DNA of 64,000 nucleotides from Campylobacter sp. RM6914 (GCF_004803835.1 NZ_CP012545.1:992001-1056000), one strand, 5' to 3'; positions 26,480 to 35,968 are shown, counted from the stretch's first letter. Notes: generated by a model from the sequence alone, not told the origin. Numbers and translations: made by a program.

Positions 26480-29152
26480 TTATATAGCTTTTACTTCTCG
26501 CCCTCTATAAGCAAAAACAGCGAGTAAGATCACAAATGTCAAAATAAAATATATAAATTTAGGCACTCCCATAGCATCACCGCTAGCATATGAATGCATG
26601 CCCGTTAAATAAAAATTCACACCAAAATACGTCATCACGATACTAGCGTAAGATATCATCGAAGATACGCAAAAAGTATATATGTTATTAAATTTAGGAA
26701 TAAACCTCAAATGCAAAACGATAGCATAAACAACAATGGAAACAAACGACCAAGTCTCTTTACTATCCCATCCCCAGTAGCGGCCCCAGCTCTCATTAGC
26801 CCAAATTCCACCAAAGAAATTTCCAACCGTAAGCATAGAAAGTCCAACTATCAAGCTTATCTCATTTATAGCTGTGATGTAGCGAATTTGATCATTTAAA
26901 CGTTCTTTGTTTTTGCCATTTTTTAATATCATTAACACAAGAGCTAAAATTCCAAGCAAACACCCAAGACCCAAAAAGCCGTAACTCGCCGTAATAATCG
27001 AAACATGTATGCTTAGCCAATAAGACTTTAACACCGGAACTAAATTTGTTATTTGAGGGTTAACAAAACTCATGTGCGCCACAAGCATCACAACACTTGC
27101 AAGTAGCGACGCAGCACAGAGCGTAAGAAGCGAGCTTCTAAAAAACACCACTCCGGCTAGTGCAGCCGACCAACCTATATAAATCATGCTCTCATAACTA
27201 TCGCTCCATGGCGCATGTCCTGCGATATACCAACGAAGAGCCAGACCAAAAGTATGAGCTGCAAATCCAAAAACAAATAGCCAAAAAGATATTTTTTTAA
27301 TACCTTTATAATTCCCGCCCGTAAGTATCTCGGATAATGCCAAAATAAGTAAAATTCCGCCAAATACCATATAAAAATAAACAAGCTTTTTAAAAATTTC
27401 AAGTTTATTATAAGCAACCTCGGCTTTTATCTGAAATTCACTCGGTAAGATGTGTGCCGATACTTCTCTTTGGTAGTTTTTAAGCTGTGAAAGCGCAAAA
27501 TTTGCCTTTGTCCAGTCGTTTTTATAAATACCCTCTCCAAGCGAAGAGATATAGTCATTTAAAAGCATTTTCGCCTCTTTGGCTACGCCGGGATTAGCAA
27601 ATGCATCGTTTGGAGAAAGCCATCTATCGCTCTGATCGTTTGGTATCGGTATAAATTTAAAAAATACACCTTTAAGAGCTAAATATGCAACATTTATACG
27701 CTCATCAAATTTGACCATTTCGTTATCAAATTTAGAACGTTGCGAGGCTGGTTTGGCATTTGCCTCATCGCTTTGACTCATTAGCTTATATTCGCCCTTT
27801 TCATCAAACATAAAACTAAAACTAACAAAATTTTCACTCTCGTTTAAATTTAGAACTTTTTTAATATCGCTATTTTTAATCTTTATGATCTTTAGATCCT
27901 GCCAGAGCGTAGGGTTTATACTCATGCCCAAAATTATTTGCTCTGCGCTTAAACCAAATAAAGAATTTTGACCTGCAAATTTACTTACTATCTCATTAGC
28001 TTCCGTGCTCATCGGCTTTATGCGCCCCATGAAGTCTTGCACTAAAAGCCCTGCAAAAACACCGTTTGCATGAGATCTTGTAAATTTACCAAACTGTTTT
28101 AGATCATCATTTGCATATAAATTTGAATTGGTCGCAAAAACAAGAGCAAAGATAAATAAAGTGGCGTTATTTTTTATAAATTTTGCAAGTTTCATAAAGC
28201 GTGAATTTTTGGTAAAAAAGTTAGCTACAAAACCAAAACAAAGCAAGAAATACCCTACATAAGTAGGAATTTTACCAGGGTCTTTATTTACCTCCAAAAC
28301 AGTTCCCTGCTCGTCTTTGTCATACGAGGATTGAAAAAGCTTATAACCGCTAAAATTTAAAGGGTTATTCATAAAAATTTTATAGTCCATTACTTTTTTA
28401 TCGTCTTGCAAAACCTCAACACTGCTTGAGTAAGACGACGCACTTTGTGATCCTGGGTAGCGCTCTAGCTCAAAGTCGTTAAGCTTTACGGAAAACGGCA
28501 ATGTCACTAGTTTTGATCCCCATGCAAGCATTATTTGCTTGCCATCTTGCTCGATAACTTGTGGTTCTCCAAGCCAGCCTACTCCACCCCTAAGACTTAC
28601 TTCTTTTTGCTCTTTGTCGTCAAAGCCTGCTTTTACATTTAAAACGCTTCTTTTGCCTTTTGGAAAAGCTTGATAAGAGCTAAAATTTACGTTAAAAATT
28701 TTGTCGTCTATGGCTTGTGAGATAGAAAAGCTATTATCACCCAGTTGTGATAAATTTAAGAAGAATTCGAATGTTTTATCTTCTGTTATGATCTGCAAAT
28801 AAGGCTTGACGCTTACCATTTCGTTTGAGTGTTCGCCCTCTCTTACGTGAAGCACCCCCTCTTCACCGCAATACCTAGTCAAAAAAGCACCCAAAGCTAT
28901 CACGATAAAAGCAAAATGCACCACAAAAGCACCAAGATGGCGCCACATTTTTGTCTTTATGATGATAGCGCCTAGCGAGATCGTTAGCAAAAGCATAACG
29001 ATCTCATACCATCTGGCGTCATAAACTAAAATTTTAGCCGTCTGCGTGTCGTAAATACTCTCTAAAAAAGTAGCCACCCCAGCTCCAGTAGCTAAAACGG
29101 ATAGCATGAAAATAACAAATTTATATGACAAAAAAAAACCAAACAACCTCAT
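26480..29152 (-). CDS. ccsA1: CcsBA-type cytochrome c haem lyase, probable CcsA1 isoenzyme for the CX15CH motif
   Basis: 890 residues: an N-terminal ResB/CcsB half and a C-terminal CcsA half fused, as in Campylobacterota. The tryptophan-rich WWD segment (WANESWGRYWGWDSKETW) near residue 790 binds haem. CcsBA exports haem and ligates it to CXXCH cysteines. In Wolinella succinogenes a separate CcsBA, CcsA1, is needed for the CX15CH motif of MccA. This gene sits in the same cluster as an mccA with that motif, so assignment as CcsA1 is by context. It is 15 bp from the NrfD-type gene. Confidence 0.82.
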   Translation of the reverse strand: MRLFGFFLSYKFVIFMLSVLATGAGVATFLESIYDTQTAKILVYDARWYEIVMLLLTISLGAIIIKTKMWRHLGAFVVHFAFIVIALGAFLTRYCGEEGVLHVREGEHSNEMVSVKPYLQIITEDKTFEFFLNLSQLGDNSFSISQAIDDKIFNVNFSSYQAFPKGKRSVLNVKAGFDDKEQKEVSLRGGVGWLGEPQVIEQDGKQIMLAWGSKLVTLPFSVKLNDFELERYPGSQSASSYSSSVEVLQDDKKVMDYKIFMNNPLNFSGYKLFQSSYDKDEQGTVLEVNKDPGKIPTYVGYFLLCFGFVANFFTKNSRFMKLAKFIKNNATLFIFALVFATNSNLYANDDLKQFGKFTRSHANGVFAGLLVQDFMGRIKPMSTEANEIVSKFAGQNSLFGLSAEQIILGMSINPTLWQDLKIIKIKNSDIKKVLNLNESENFVSFSFMFDEKGEYKLMSQSDEANAKPASQRSKFDNEMVKFDERINVAYLALKGVFFKFIPIPNDQSDRWLSPNDAFANPGVAKEAKMLLNDYISSLGEGIYKNDWTKANFALSQLKNYQREVSAHILPSEFQIKAEVAYNKLEIFKKLVYFYMVFGGILLILALSEILTGGNYKGIKKISFWLFVFGFAAHTFGLALRWYIAGHAPWSDSYESMIYIGWSAALAGVVFFRSSLLTLCAASLLASVVMLVAHMSFVNPQITNLVPVLKSYWLSIHVSIITASYGFLGLGCLLGILALVLMILKNGKNKERLNDQIRYITAINEISLIVGLSMLTVGNFFGGIWANESWGRYWGWDSKETWSFVSIVVYAIVLHLRFIPKFNNIYTFCVSSMISYASIVMTYFGVNFYLTGMHSYASGDAMGVPKFIYFILTFVILLAVFAYRGREVKAI

Positions 29153-29167
29153 GCTATCTCCAAAAAA

Positions 29168-30139
29168 TCAAATAAAAATACTGTAAGTTTGTCCCGCATA
29201 AAGTATAAACATACGAAGCATCAAAACACCTATGATACTTGCAAGAGAACTCACGTAAAAAGCAAAACGAGTATGTGCAAATGTTTTGCCTAATAAGAAG
29301 TTAAATACGATAGGTATAACAAAGCCTATACCAACGACTCCTATCCAAAACATTTTAGCATATTCTCCACTAAAAAATGCCATGCTTGCCGCTTTTTGAA
29401 CATCGCTTCCTATGATAAGCGAAACAAAAATCATACCGATAAGCAAAATTTCTGCAGCCATTACAGGCCACTCTATAGCGTGTAAAATTTTAAGATCGCT
29501 CGAATGCGTATCTTCTCTAAAAAACATTGCAGCAATAAGCCCGGAACCTGCTATGCCCGCACTTAATCCAGAAGCTACAAAAAGAGCCGGAAGCGCAGAT
29601 GTATTTAGTATAGGAAATCTTACCAAAACAGAGATAAGAAAGCCGGTATAAGCGCATATCGCAACAGCAAAAATAAGCGTTAAAACAAACATAAGCGGAC
29701 GAATAAAATTTAAAATGTTCATTATTAGTCCAAAAAATGCCTTTAAGAACGTAAAATGGTTTGCAAAAAATGCATTTAATTCCTTCTCAAAAGCATATAA
29801 AATCACAACAAAGCTAAGCGGTATGTAGATACAAAGTGCTAAAACACCTATAGACATAACCGAAGTAAAGTTATAATTTATCAAAATTTTCCAAAAATAA
29901 AGCGGCTTATCAAGGTCGGCAACCAAGCAAACCATACCTAGTAAAATAGTAACAAGAGAAAGCAAAGAAGCACCCTTAAACAAAGGCGTAACACCAGTTT
30001 GCTTTTTATAATACCTTATAAGAAGTGCAACGATAAGCGCTCCACCGCTCATGCCCGCTAGCAAAAGATACACAGCGATAGGCCAATGCCACACGACTCC
30101 GCTTGAAAAAGTATGAGTATAATTTATCGCACCATTCAT
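29168..30139 (-). CDS. mccD: NrfD-family quinol dehydrogenase membrane subunit (MccD)
   Basis: 323 residues with about 8-9 helices and the NrfD/PsrC look: an N-terminal HWPIAVYLLLAGMSGGALIVALLIRYY, then DLDKPLYFWKILINYNFTSVMSIG. It oxidises menaquinol in the membrane and passes electrons to the Fe-S partner encoded just upstream with a 1-bp gap. In the mcc system that route feeds MccA. Name follows the Wolinella order mccA-B-C-D. Confidence 0.85.
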   Translation of the reverse strand: MNGAINYTHTFSSGVVWHWPIAVYLLLAGMSGGALIVALLIRYYKKQTGVTPLFKGASLLSLVTILLGMVCLVADLDKPLYFWKILINYNFTSVMSIGVLALCIYIPLSFVVILYAFEKELNAFFANHFTFLKAFFGLIMNILNFIRPLMFVLTLIFAVAICAYTGFLISVLVRFPILNTSALPALFVASGLSAGIAGSGLIAAMFFREDTHSSDLKILHAIEWPVMAAEILLIGMIFVSLIIGSDVQKAASMAFFSGEYAKMFWIGVVGIGFVIPIVFNFLLGKTFAHTRFAFYVSSLASIIGVLMLRMFILYAGQTYSIFI

Positions 30140-30140
30140 T

Positions 30141-30815
30141 TCACACCCCCATTTTTACCGCAGGTATATAGCGCAAACTAGGTTTTGTGCCACACTCGGG
30201 ACGCATTCTTAAGCTATCTTTTATACGAAGAAGCTTGCTTATATGCGACTCTTCATCGTTTAGATCACCAAAAACTAAAGCGTCGTATCTGCATGCTTCG
30301 ACACAGGCAGGCTCTTTGCCCTCTGCCAAATTTGTATCTAAGCAGAAGTTACAGCTTTCTGCGGCATGATTTTCGCTATTTATAAAGCGCACATCATAAG
30401 GACAGGCTACTATGCAGTATTTACATGCTATGCAGTCATCGGCATTTGTTGTAGTTATACCTGTTAGCAAGTCCTTATGACAGGCGTTTGTTGGGCAAAC
30501 GCTAGCACACGGTGCTTCCACACATTGTTGGCAGCTAACGCGCACATATCGTTTTTGCATCCTGTTATTTGGATCTGTTTTATCCTCTACAAAAAGCCTC
30601 ATCTGTCCTTTAGGGACTAGATTTACTTTCACACAAGCTCTTTCACAGTCAGTACACCCGACGCATTTGTTTTGATCAAATATCATGCCGAAATTTGGTT
30701 TTTTAGTTTGCGCTTTTGGCTTATCATTTACGGCTCCGTAAGATGCCGCCGTGATAGAAGCCGAACCAAGAGCAAGGTATTTAACAAATGCTCGTCGTTT
30801 TAAATTTGTGTCCAT
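30141..30815 (-). CDS. mccC: NrfC-family four [4Fe-4S] ferredoxin-like protein, Tat-exported (MccC)
   Basis: 224 residues from the chosen start at 30815 (MDTNLKRRAFVKY), because GGAGGAG stands directly before it; a start 4 codons earlier would bury that site in the gene. A Tat signal (KRRAFVKYLALGSA) leads to four cysteine clusters: CVGCTDCERAC, CQQCVEAPCASVC, CIACKYCIVAC and CNFC...CVEAC, for four [4Fe-4S] clusters. It relays electrons from MccD to the octahaem MccA in the periplasm. Confidence 0.88.
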   Translation of the reverse strand: MDTNLKRRAFVKYLALGSASITAASYGAVNDKPKAQTKKPNFGMIFDQNKCVGCTDCERACVKVNLVPKGQMRLFVEDKTDPNNRMQKRYVRVSCQQCVEAPCASVCPTNACHKDLLTGITTTNADDCIACKYCIVACPYDVRFINSENHAAESCNFCLDTNLAEGKEPACVEACRYDALVFGDLNDEESHISKLLRIKDSLRMRPECGTKPSLRYIPAVKMGV

Positions 30816-30842
30816 ATTCTCCTCCATTTTTGGGCAAAGAAT

Positions 30843-31613
30843 TTACTTTGTTTGATGTATATTTTTTATTTCTTGTTCACTCATGTCTTTTACTATCTTA
30901 GAATACTCTCCCGGCTTTAATACCTTTAAAAGCTCAACTTCAAACACCACGGTAGATCCCGCAGGGATAGTTTCTAGCTCTTCATCCGCATACGCAAGCT
31001 CGCTAGGTATGACAAATTTGTATTTTGAACCGGCATTCATAAGCAAAAGACCCTCTTTAAAACCCTCTATAACATTTATCAAAGACAAGTGCATAGACGT
31101 TTTGTTATCGTATGTGTTTTCAAAGACTTCGCCGTTTGGCAAATACCCTTTGTAATGCACCTCAACAATACTTTCCGGTTTTGGCTTATCTCCTCCGCCT
31201 AGCACTAGCATTTCATATTGCAAACCTGATTTTGTTGTTTTTACATTTTTATTCTTGGCATTTTTAGCCATAAATTCTTTACCGATTTTTTTATTATTAG
31301 CAAGTTGTATTTTTTTATTTTCTTCAGTTATTTTATTTAGCCTATCAGCTCTTTCATTTAACAAAGAGATTATATCTTCGTCTTTCATTTTTGTCTGTTT
31401 TTTTAGAGCGTCTATAAGACCTTCTATTACGATATTAACATCAGACTTTACACCCATTTGCATTTGGTTGTGAAGCTGGTTTGATATATAACTTCCCGTT
31501 GATGCACCTATAGCATAAGACTCTTTTTCTTCAGTTGTCGACAGCTGAGCGCCAAATACACAGCTTGACAAACAAAAGATAGGAATTAAGCTTTTTAATA
31601 TAACTTTTTGCAT
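30843..31613 (-). CDS. mccB: FKBP-type peptidyl-prolyl cis-trans isomerase (MccB)
   Basis: 256 residues. Signal peptide (about 1-22), an FKBP_N dimerisation/chaperone segment (about 30-130, KESYAIGASTGSYI), then an FKBP_C domain (about 145-238) with VEVHYKGYLPNGEVFENTY, GFKEGLLLMNAGSKYKFVIPSELAY and TVVFEVELLKV. Active-site aromatic residues are kept. In the mcc operon it probably assists folding of MccA around its haems. Located immediately after mccA, as in Wolinella. Confidence 0.9.
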   Translation of the reverse strand: MQKVILKSLIPIFCLSSCVFGAQLSTTEEKESYAIGASTGSYISNQLHNQMQMGVKSDVNIVIEGLIDALKKQTKMKDEDIISLLNERADRLNKITEENKKIQLANNKKIGKEFMAKNAKNKNVKTTKSGLQYEMLVLGGGDKPKPESIVEVHYKGYLPNGEVFENTYDNKTSMHLSLINVIEGFKEGLLLMNAGSKYKFVIPSELAYADEELETIPAGSTVVFEVELLKVLKPGEYSKIVKDMSEQEIKNIHQTK

Positions 31614-31650
31614 CGTTTTACCCTTAATTAAAAAATTTTATAAATTAAAA

Positions 31651-31669
31651 GGGCTACATAAAGTAGCCC
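31651..31669 (-). terminator. intra-operon hairpin after mccA
   Basis: On the minus strand GGGCTAC (31669-31663) pairs with GTAGCCC (31657-31651) around a 5-nt loop, followed by TTTTAATTT. It lies in the 63-bp gap between mccA and mccB. It may act as a partial terminator or 3' stabiliser, giving more mccA than accessory mRNA. Confidence 0.6.
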
Positions 31670-31676
31670 CTATTTT

Positions 31677-33737
31677 TTACATTTTACTATTCAAAATTCT
31701 TTGCGCTTCTTCTACATAACCTTTAGCAGCGTCAAGTCTTTGTTTAGTATATTTAAAGCCATGCATACCCCATGAACCGTCTTTTTCAAGTAGATCAACA
31801 GTGTCTTGAGCTTTTTCAATTAGCTCGTAAACTCTTGATTTGTTACTTGGATCAAGTTTTTTGGTTTCTAGGATCTTATACATTCCCTCAATGCCGATCT
31901 TAACTTGAGTATAGTCGTTTTTGATAGGAGTTTGCCATCCCATAACTTCATCATAAGCTTGTTTTTGATTTTTGAAGTGTAGGGTCTCTTTTAGCTCTGA
32001 TACAACAGGGCTGTGGCAACCTTTGTTTTCAACCATATCAAGATCCGCCCAAGATGTTCTAGCACAAGCCCACATCAAGTCAACAAAGTTTCTACCATCT
32101 TCATTTCTTTGGAAATGCCAATCCTTACCGTCTCTTGCTTCTTTTGAAGCAGCACCTGCAACGAATGATTTTTTATCAGGGCTAACATCGATTTTCCAGA
32201 TGTGTGATCTTCTTTGAGTATCAAATCCCGCATTGTCTTGGAACTGGATAGCATAGAAGTTCTCACAACTCATCATAAACGGCATATGGCAAGATGCACA
32301 AGAGTTATCTTTGTGTGTATCGGCTCTTGCTGCTATATAAGCTTGCTCTTGGTGACAATCCGCGCAAGTTTTTCTAATTTTTGGTTTTGAGTAGAATGAG
32401 CTTAGATAAGCTTGTTCTGAGTTATAGTTAAGTCCTTTGACATTCTTATCACCCGTAACAAAACCTGTATTATCGTGTGGATCGTGGCAAGTAACGCATC
32501 TCATACCTTTTTCATAGTGAGCTGTAAAGTATGATTGAGAACCCTCTGAACCACATCCTGGTCCCATTGATTTAAATTTAGAGCTTAGTGCTAAGTCAGG
32601 AGCGATTTTACCAAGCGGATGAGCTTTGTAAAGATCAGGGCTCCAGTTAAATCTTTGGTGACAACGTTCACAGTTAGAAGTTCTAAAGTTTGTAGCTCCG
32701 TCAAGGTGTCCGCCTGCCCCGTGACACTCTTCGCAACTTACACCTTTTGATATAGTGTGTTTTTGTAGCTCTTTAGCATTACCAAGTGCTGCATAAAACT
32801 CTTGTTTGCTCTTGAAGTCAAATTTGAATGGGTGGCAAACCTCACAGTATGAAGCATTAGCTTGGAAGTTCATAGTGTGTTTGTATTTTGCAGCATAAGA
32901 TGCAAGACCGCGAACATAGCCTGTATTTAGACCGTATTCTTCAAGTGTTTCAGGGAATTCCGGCACCCATTTTTTGATCTTCTTAACAGTTTCTGGAGTT
33001 AGGTTAAGAGCCCAAGTTCTTTGCCATTGGTTTGAACCCGGAGTGATAGTACCAGTACCATCTCTTAACAAACCACCATCAACATGGTAAGTTCCTCTTA
33101 ACATCCAAGCATCAACGAAACCAAATTTAGTTCTAAGGTGACCTACGGTTGCAAAGATAACATCAGGAGTAATACCTTTTGGTAGGATTGATGCGGTATC
33201 TTCTGTAAATACCGGCTCTGTTAGGTTGTTATTAACCTCAGGGTGTTCGCCAGGGAAGCGAATAGTAGTTGAGTGACGAGATCTACTCCATGCTTCGTAT
33301 TGTGCAGGGTGACACTCACCGCATTTTTCAGAACCTATAAATTTATTAGGAAAAGCTAGTGATGAACCGGCAGGAATTCTATACATCATAGAACTATAGC
33401 CTTGTCCTTGTTCACGTTTGCTTGCTTTTGACAAATCCTTACCGTGCCCCTCCTCTAGCCATTCGTGGCCCCTATCTACGACATTTATCTTGCCGTCAAC
33501 TTTTCCGCCGTACTTTGTAAAAATCGGGTGATTTTTAAACAACCAGTCATACATCTCTTTTTCTTCAACGATGTAATCCTGTAAAGATACGACACCTCTA
33601 TCCTTAAGGGTTCCCTTAGGATCAGCGATAACGCCTCGAGCTGCGCCGGTCATTTGCATATCGTGCGCACAGGCAGATGAAGCAAATATGCTAATACCGG
33701 TAAGCAACCCAAGGAGTGCTCTATCCAGACCTTTCAT
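31677..33737 (-). CDS. mccA: octahaem cytochrome c sulfite reductase MccA
   Basis: 686 residues from ATG 33737 (MKGLDRALLG), chosen because GAAGGAGG lies 5-6 bases before it; a frame 9 codons longer lacks this. Sec signal peptide, then eight haem sites: seven CXXCH (CGECH, CEVCH, CEECH, CERCH, CVTCH, CADCH, CASCH) and one rare CX15CH (CARTSWADLDMVENKGCH). This exact set defines MccA, the periplasmic haem-copper enzyme reducing sulfite to sulfide in Wolinella. CASCHMPF...CENFYAIQF may include copper ligands (inference). Following genes mccBCD and ccsA1 confirm identity. Confidence 0.95.
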   Translation of the reverse strand: MKGLDRALLGLLTGISIFASSACAHDMQMTGAARGVIADPKGTLKDRGVVSLQDYIVEEKEMYDWLFKNHPIFTKYGGKVDGKINVVDRGHEWLEEGHGKDLSKASKREQGQGYSSMMYRIPAGSSLAFPNKFIGSEKCGECHPAQYEAWSRSRHSTTIRFPGEHPEVNNNLTEPVFTEDTASILPKGITPDVIFATVGHLRTKFGFVDAWMLRGTYHVDGGLLRDGTGTITPGSNQWQRTWALNLTPETVKKIKKWVPEFPETLEEYGLNTGYVRGLASYAAKYKHTMNFQANASYCEVCHPFKFDFKSKQEFYAALGNAKELQKHTISKGVSCEECHGAGGHLDGATNFRTSNCERCHQRFNWSPDLYKAHPLGKIAPDLALSSKFKSMGPGCGSEGSQSYFTAHYEKGMRCVTCHDPHDNTGFVTGDKNVKGLNYNSEQAYLSSFYSKPKIRKTCADCHQEQAYIAARADTHKDNSCASCHMPFMMSCENFYAIQFQDNAGFDTQRRSHIWKIDVSPDKKSFVAGAASKEARDGKDWHFQRNEDGRNFVDLMWACARTSWADLDMVENKGCHSPVVSELKETLHFKNQKQAYDEVMGWQTPIKNDYTQVKIGIEGMYKILETKKLDPSNKSRVYELIEKAQDTVDLLEKDGSWGMHGFKYTKQRLDAAKGYVEEAQRILNSKM

Positions 33738-33793
33738 ACTTTCCTCCTTCGAAGAATTTTTCAAATTTCAAAAATCAAGAAGATTTCGTATTG

Positions 33794-33831
33794 ATAATAC
33801 TAACAATAAAAAGGGGTAAAAAGAGGGGGAA
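33794..33831 (-). promoter_or_regulatory. mccA promoter with candidate MccR direct repeats
   Basis: On the minus strand a -10-like TATTAT (33799-33794) is preceded by two near repeats, CCCCCTCTTTTTA and CCCCTTTTTA, in tandem between 33830 and 33808. Direct repeats next to the -35 region are typical for OmpR-type activators such as the MccR encoded upstream. Predicted from sequence only. Confidence 0.45.
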
Positions 33832-33841
33832 AGTTAATATT

Positions 33842-35266
33842 TTATGAATTTAAAAATAAAATTGTAAATATAACACCGTCTTTTGTGTTTTGCACTGTTA
33901 TAAAACCGTTATTTTTTTTCATTATAACCTGACTCATGTATAATCCCAGACCGCTGCCTTTTTCTTTAGTGGTAAAATTTGGGTTAAATATCTTTTTTAT
34001 CACGCTTTTATCGATATTTCCAGCGTTATTTTCTATGGTTATCATACGCGATAAAGAGTTCTTAAAAGAGCAAATTTTAACCCTTTTTTCGCCTAGATGC
34101 GACTGTCCAAAAGCCTCTTTGGCGTTACTTATAATATTTATTAAAATTTGTATTATTTCATTAATATTTCCAAAATGAGAGAAATTTTCCTTAATTTCTA
34201 CATCTAATTTTATAACATGATTTTTAAGAGCTGATTTTAAAATTTTTTGAGTCTGCTCTATCGCTTCAGCACTGGTAAATTCGCGCTTTATAGAATTTGG
34301 ATTGAAGAAGTTTTTAAAGTCGTTTATAGTTTGAGACATAAATTTAACCTGCTCATCTACATCCTTAATCTTCTCATTTAATTTTTCTTTTGTTAATTTT
34401 CCTTTTTCATTATAAAGCTCTAAATTTATAAGCGTTGAGCTTATTTGTGCCAAGGGTTGCTTCCACTGATGCGAGATGTTGCCTATCATCTCTCCCATTG
34501 AAGCAAGGCGACTTTGATGTATCATAAGTTGTTCGTTTTGCTCTTTGATCTTTGCCATTTTTTCATGTATCTTGTATACTAAAAATACAAGAAGCACAAA
34601 AACTACAAAAAGTGCCACACTGCTTGTTATAAGCTCATTTGCGTGATACGCAAGGATGTTTTTGATGGGAATTTTAAAGGATATCATCGCTATCGTATCG
34701 CCGACCTTACCCTCAAAGTCCTTTGAGCTGCCGTATTGCTCCATCATCTTTTTAGGAACCGAATTTATGTTATGGCAAACCGCACATGAGGCTTGAGAGT
34801 TTTTAACAGGAAGTCCCACATATATGTAAGAGGTGTTGCCGTCTTTGATTACCTGCGAGAATTCCTCATATCTTTTCTCTTTAAAGCCTTCTAAAATTTC
34901 ATTCTCAAACTCATCTCCCTCATGCTCTGGGTTTAAAGGATTGGTCGCGACAAGCTTATAGTCGTAATTTATCTTATTTTTTGAAAGTTGGATATTATAA
35001 ATTTCACGTGTGATATATGATGACGACTGAAGTCTTGGGTCGAAAAAATCATCTTTTATAACGCCTTCCACCTTAAGCTCGTCTATCAAAGGACGCTGCA
35101 CTATCGAGATATAATCCCGCACCGCATTCATCGTATCAAGCACATAAAATGCCTCTTGCTTAGCGTCTTTTAACGCAAGCTGTCTATAAAAGCTAAAGAC
35201 AAGCCCAATGATGATTATATAAAGGATAGTAAAGATAGCCACCACAAAACGAAATCTATATTTCAC
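33842..35266 (-). CDS. mccS: sensor histidine kinase with periplasmic c-type haem motif (MccS)
   Basis: About 474 residues from a GTG start (VKYRFRF, 35266) overlapping the regulator gene by 11 bp; a TTG at 35311 would overlap by 56 bp and lacks a ribosome site. One helix, a periplasmic DUF3365/Tll0287-type domain with haem c motif CAVCH (about 151-155), a second helix, then DHp with GNISHQWKQPL (phospho-His) and an HATPase_c domain (GSGLGLYMSQVIM). The Wolinella mcc operon is controlled by a two-component pair, to which this corresponds by position. The haem could read redox state or bind sulfite/NO. Confidence 0.85.
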   Translation of the reverse strand: MKYRFRFVVAIFTILYIIIIGLVFSFYRQLALKDAKQEAFYVLDTMNAVRDYISIVQRPLIDELKVEGVIKDDFFDPRLQSSSYITREIYNIQLSKNKINYDYKLVATNPLNPEHEGDEFENEILEGFKEKRYEEFSQVIKDGNTSYIYVGLPVKNSQASCAVCHNINSVPKKMMEQYGSSKDFEGKVGDTIAMISFKIPIKNILAYHANELITSSVALFVVFVLLVFLVYKIHEKMAKIKEQNEQLMIHQSRLASMGEMIGNISHQWKQPLAQISSTLINLELYNEKGKLTKEKLNEKIKDVDEQVKFMSQTINDFKNFFNPNSIKREFTSAEAIEQTQKILKSALKNHVIKLDVEIKENFSHFGNINEIIQILINIISNAKEAFGQSHLGEKRVKICSFKNSLSRMITIENNAGNIDKSVIKKIFNPNFTTKEKGSGLGLYMSQVIMKKNNGFITVQNTKDGVIFTILFLNS

Positions 35267-35945
35267 AGATGTAACCAACCCCGTATAAATTTCTAATCGT
35301 ATCTTTGCCAAGCTTTTTACGAAGCTCTTTAACTATGGTTTTTATCGCTTCTTTGCTTGGCTGGTCAAATTCCCAAAGATAGTCAAATAACTCTTCATAA
35401 GTGACTGCCTTGTTTTTATTTTTCAAAAAATACTCAAGTAAGCGACTCTCGCTTTTTGCAAGGTGACAGGCAGTATCTTTTATGTAAATTATCTTTTTAG
35501 CAAAGTCATATCTTGCTTGGGTATTGATATTTAAAATTTGTCTATCACCTCCAAGCTCACGAGCTATATCTTTTAATGCGGCGATAAAAGCCTCTTTATC
35601 ATAGGGCTTTGGTAAAAACCTAGTTATCTTAAGCTCTACCGCCCTCCATAAATACTCTTGCTCGGTATGACTTGAAAGTATGATGATGGGTATGTTTTGG
35701 TTGTTTTGACGAACTCTCTTTATCACCTCAAGCCCGTCCATATGAGGAACCGTTATATCAAAAACAAGCACATCATAAAAACCGCTTGTGGCTAGATCAA
35801 GTGCCTCAAGTCCATCTTCTATACCCATAACTTCGCCAAAAAACAGCTCTAAAGTTTCGGTTAAATTTTTTAAAATTCCAACTTCGTCCTCTAAACAAAG
35901 AACTTTTTTATCCGATAAAATTTCTAAAATACTGCTATTTGGCAC
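35256..35945 (-). CDS. mccR: OmpR-family response regulator (MccR)
   Basis: 229 residues. Receiver domain with acidic pocket LEDE (about 18-21), phospho-acceptor Asp63 in VFDITVPHMDG and Lys in LPKPYDKEAF; C-terminal winged helix (about 130-228) with RKKLGKDTIRNLYGVGYICEI. It probably activates mccA on signal from the kinase encoded next. Start is a GTG preceded by AAAGGG. First gene of the mcc transcriptional direction. Confidence 0.85.
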   Translation of the reverse strand: MPNSSILEILSDKKVLCLEDEVGILKNLTETLELFFGEVMGIEDGLEALDLATSGFYDVLVFDITVPHMDGLEVIKRVRQNNQNIPIIILSSHTEQEYLWRAVELKITRFLPKPYDKEAFIAALKDIARELGGDRQILNINTQARYDFAKKIIYIKDTACHLAKSESRLLEYFLKNKNKAVTYEELFDYLWEFDQPSKEAIKTIVKELRKKLGKDTIRNLYGVGYICEI

Positions 35946-35968
35946 AAATTTCCCTTTAAATTTTCAAC

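Noticed and set aside
33738-33764. Longer MccA start (MKNSSKEES)
   Set aside because: It would bury the strong GAAGGAGG site used by ATG 33737.
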